From UMGS172 sp045651745 (GTDB lineage: Bacteria > Bacillota > Clostridia > Oscillospirales > Acutalibacteraceae), in contig JAZRSW010000026.1 of the NCBI GenBank assembly GCA_045651745.1, forward strand, positions 1-5,377: 5,377 nucleotides of DNA. Reading direction: 5' to 3'. A program made the translations under genes and the position numbers. The notes under the pieces are model-generated. The model saw nothing but the letters and a program-made list of their open reading frames with translations. It had not been told where the DNA came from and searched no databases. Position 1 is the first letter of the stretch, and the number at the start of each line of letters is the position of its first letter. This document shows, one piece after another, positions 5,045-5,377 of this stretch.

Positions 5045-5377
5045 AGTTTGGCTTTCTCTTCTGCGATTTCTGCTTTTACTCTTTCGATCATCTCGGTGAG
5101 TTTGATTTCGCACTGCTCTTTCGTCTCGGCGTAGACGTTAAATTTCTTTCGCTTGCCGCCGGGCAGTCTTGGGAAGAAGCTACCTTCCCACAGGTTATCG
5201 TTGATCTGATATAGCCATCCGGTGCCGCTTTTGCGTATCTTGCTCGGAGTCGGCTCGGGATGGGGTTCTGTGGGCGCACACGGCGCGTTTACGGGCGTAT
5301 TTGGGGCTTCTGTGGGTGTTTGCTCGACCACGGGCATCCGCGCGTCTGTGCGCCCGATCTTGCGGTCAATGCTCACA
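5026..5377 (-). CDS. C-terminal part of a recombinase/integrase-like mobile-element protein
   Basis: Only the last 116 or so codons are inside the window. The frame is open to the right edge, and the GTG at 5376 has no assessable ribosome site, so the true start is probably outside. Counting from that GTG, residues 17-47 are a Pro/Thr/Glu-rich linker. Residues 50-90 contain a compact domain with GWLYQINDNLWEGSF, LPGGKRKKF and AETKEQCEIKL. This aromatic/Trp-strand, basic GKRK turn, then T-K-E-x-C/A-E-x-K-L helix pattern is that of AP2-like arm DNA-binding domains found on integrases and some recombinases of clostridial mobile elements. A long charged helix (about 88-112) ends the protein. The region is much more GC-rich than the rest of the window, which supports foreign origin. 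The catalytic domain is not visible, so serine recombinase, tyrosine integrase or an accessory DNA-binding protein all remain possible. Confidence 0.6.
   Translation of the reverse strand, partial: VSIDRKIGRTDARMPVVEQTPTEAPNTPVNAPCAPTEPHPEPTPSKIRKSGTGWLYQINDNLWEGSFFPRLPGGKRKKFNVYAETKEQCEIKLTEMIERVKAEIAEEKAKLKEGTE

Noticed and set aside
1..5377. CRISPR array, riboswitch, rRNA or replication origin
   Set aside because: No regularly spaced direct repeats, no recognisable riboswitch core ahead of bioY, trmB or sufC (leaders of about 30-40 bases are too short), and no rRNA or origin-like iteron sequence were seen.

Overview
The window looks like a piece of a low- to mid-GC Clostridia genome, most likely an anaerobic Oscillospiraceae/Ruminococcaceae-type gut Firmicute. 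The evidence is AT-rich intergenic DNA with near-consensus sigma-A promoters (17-base spacers), strong GGAGG ribosome binding sites, an archaeal/anaerobe-type SufC ATPase, an ECF-type BioY, and a GC-rich mobile-element gene of a kind common in gut Clostridia. The assignment is inferred from gene types and was not tested by a search.

The left half (1-3132) is ordinary chromosomal housekeeping. On the minus strand are the amino-terminal 187 residues of an Fe-S cluster assembly ATPase (sufC) and, just upstream of it, a complete biotin transporter S component (bioY). Each has its own recognisable promoter. On the plus strand, divergent from bioY, a trmB-dacA pair forms a likely operon: tRNA (guanine-N7)-methyltransferase, then a membrane-anchored D,D-carboxypeptidase 18 bases later. 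Both plus-strand proteins carry a substitution in a family motif: the Asp of the TrmB DPW motif is Cys, and the Asn of the carboxypeptidase SxN motif is Ala.

The middle (3133-3570) is a compact RNA unit. A TTGACA-17-TAAAAT promoter abuts a 14-bp hairpin. Next come a truncated 5' half of a tRNA-Pro (acceptor 5' strand, D arm and anticodon loop with TGG, but no 3' half), about 158 bases of hairpin-rich spacer, an intact tRNA-Pro(TGG) with encoded CCA, and a strong intrinsic terminator.

The right part (3571-5377) differs in composition and looks like accessory DNA downstream of the tRNA. It holds an AT-rich gene of unknown function (two membrane helices and a large cytosolic part ending in a possible receiver-like alpha/beta domain) and, converging on it, the 3' end of a GC-rich gene. 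That gene encodes a proline-rich linker and an arm-type (AP2-like) DNA-binding domain of the integrase/recombinase kind. A tRNA gene, a recombinase-like fragment and an orphan membrane protein together suggest an integrated element or its remnant. No attachment-site duplication is visible inside the window. The unknown gene and the broken tRNA unit are the most novel parts; nothing seen proves a new system.
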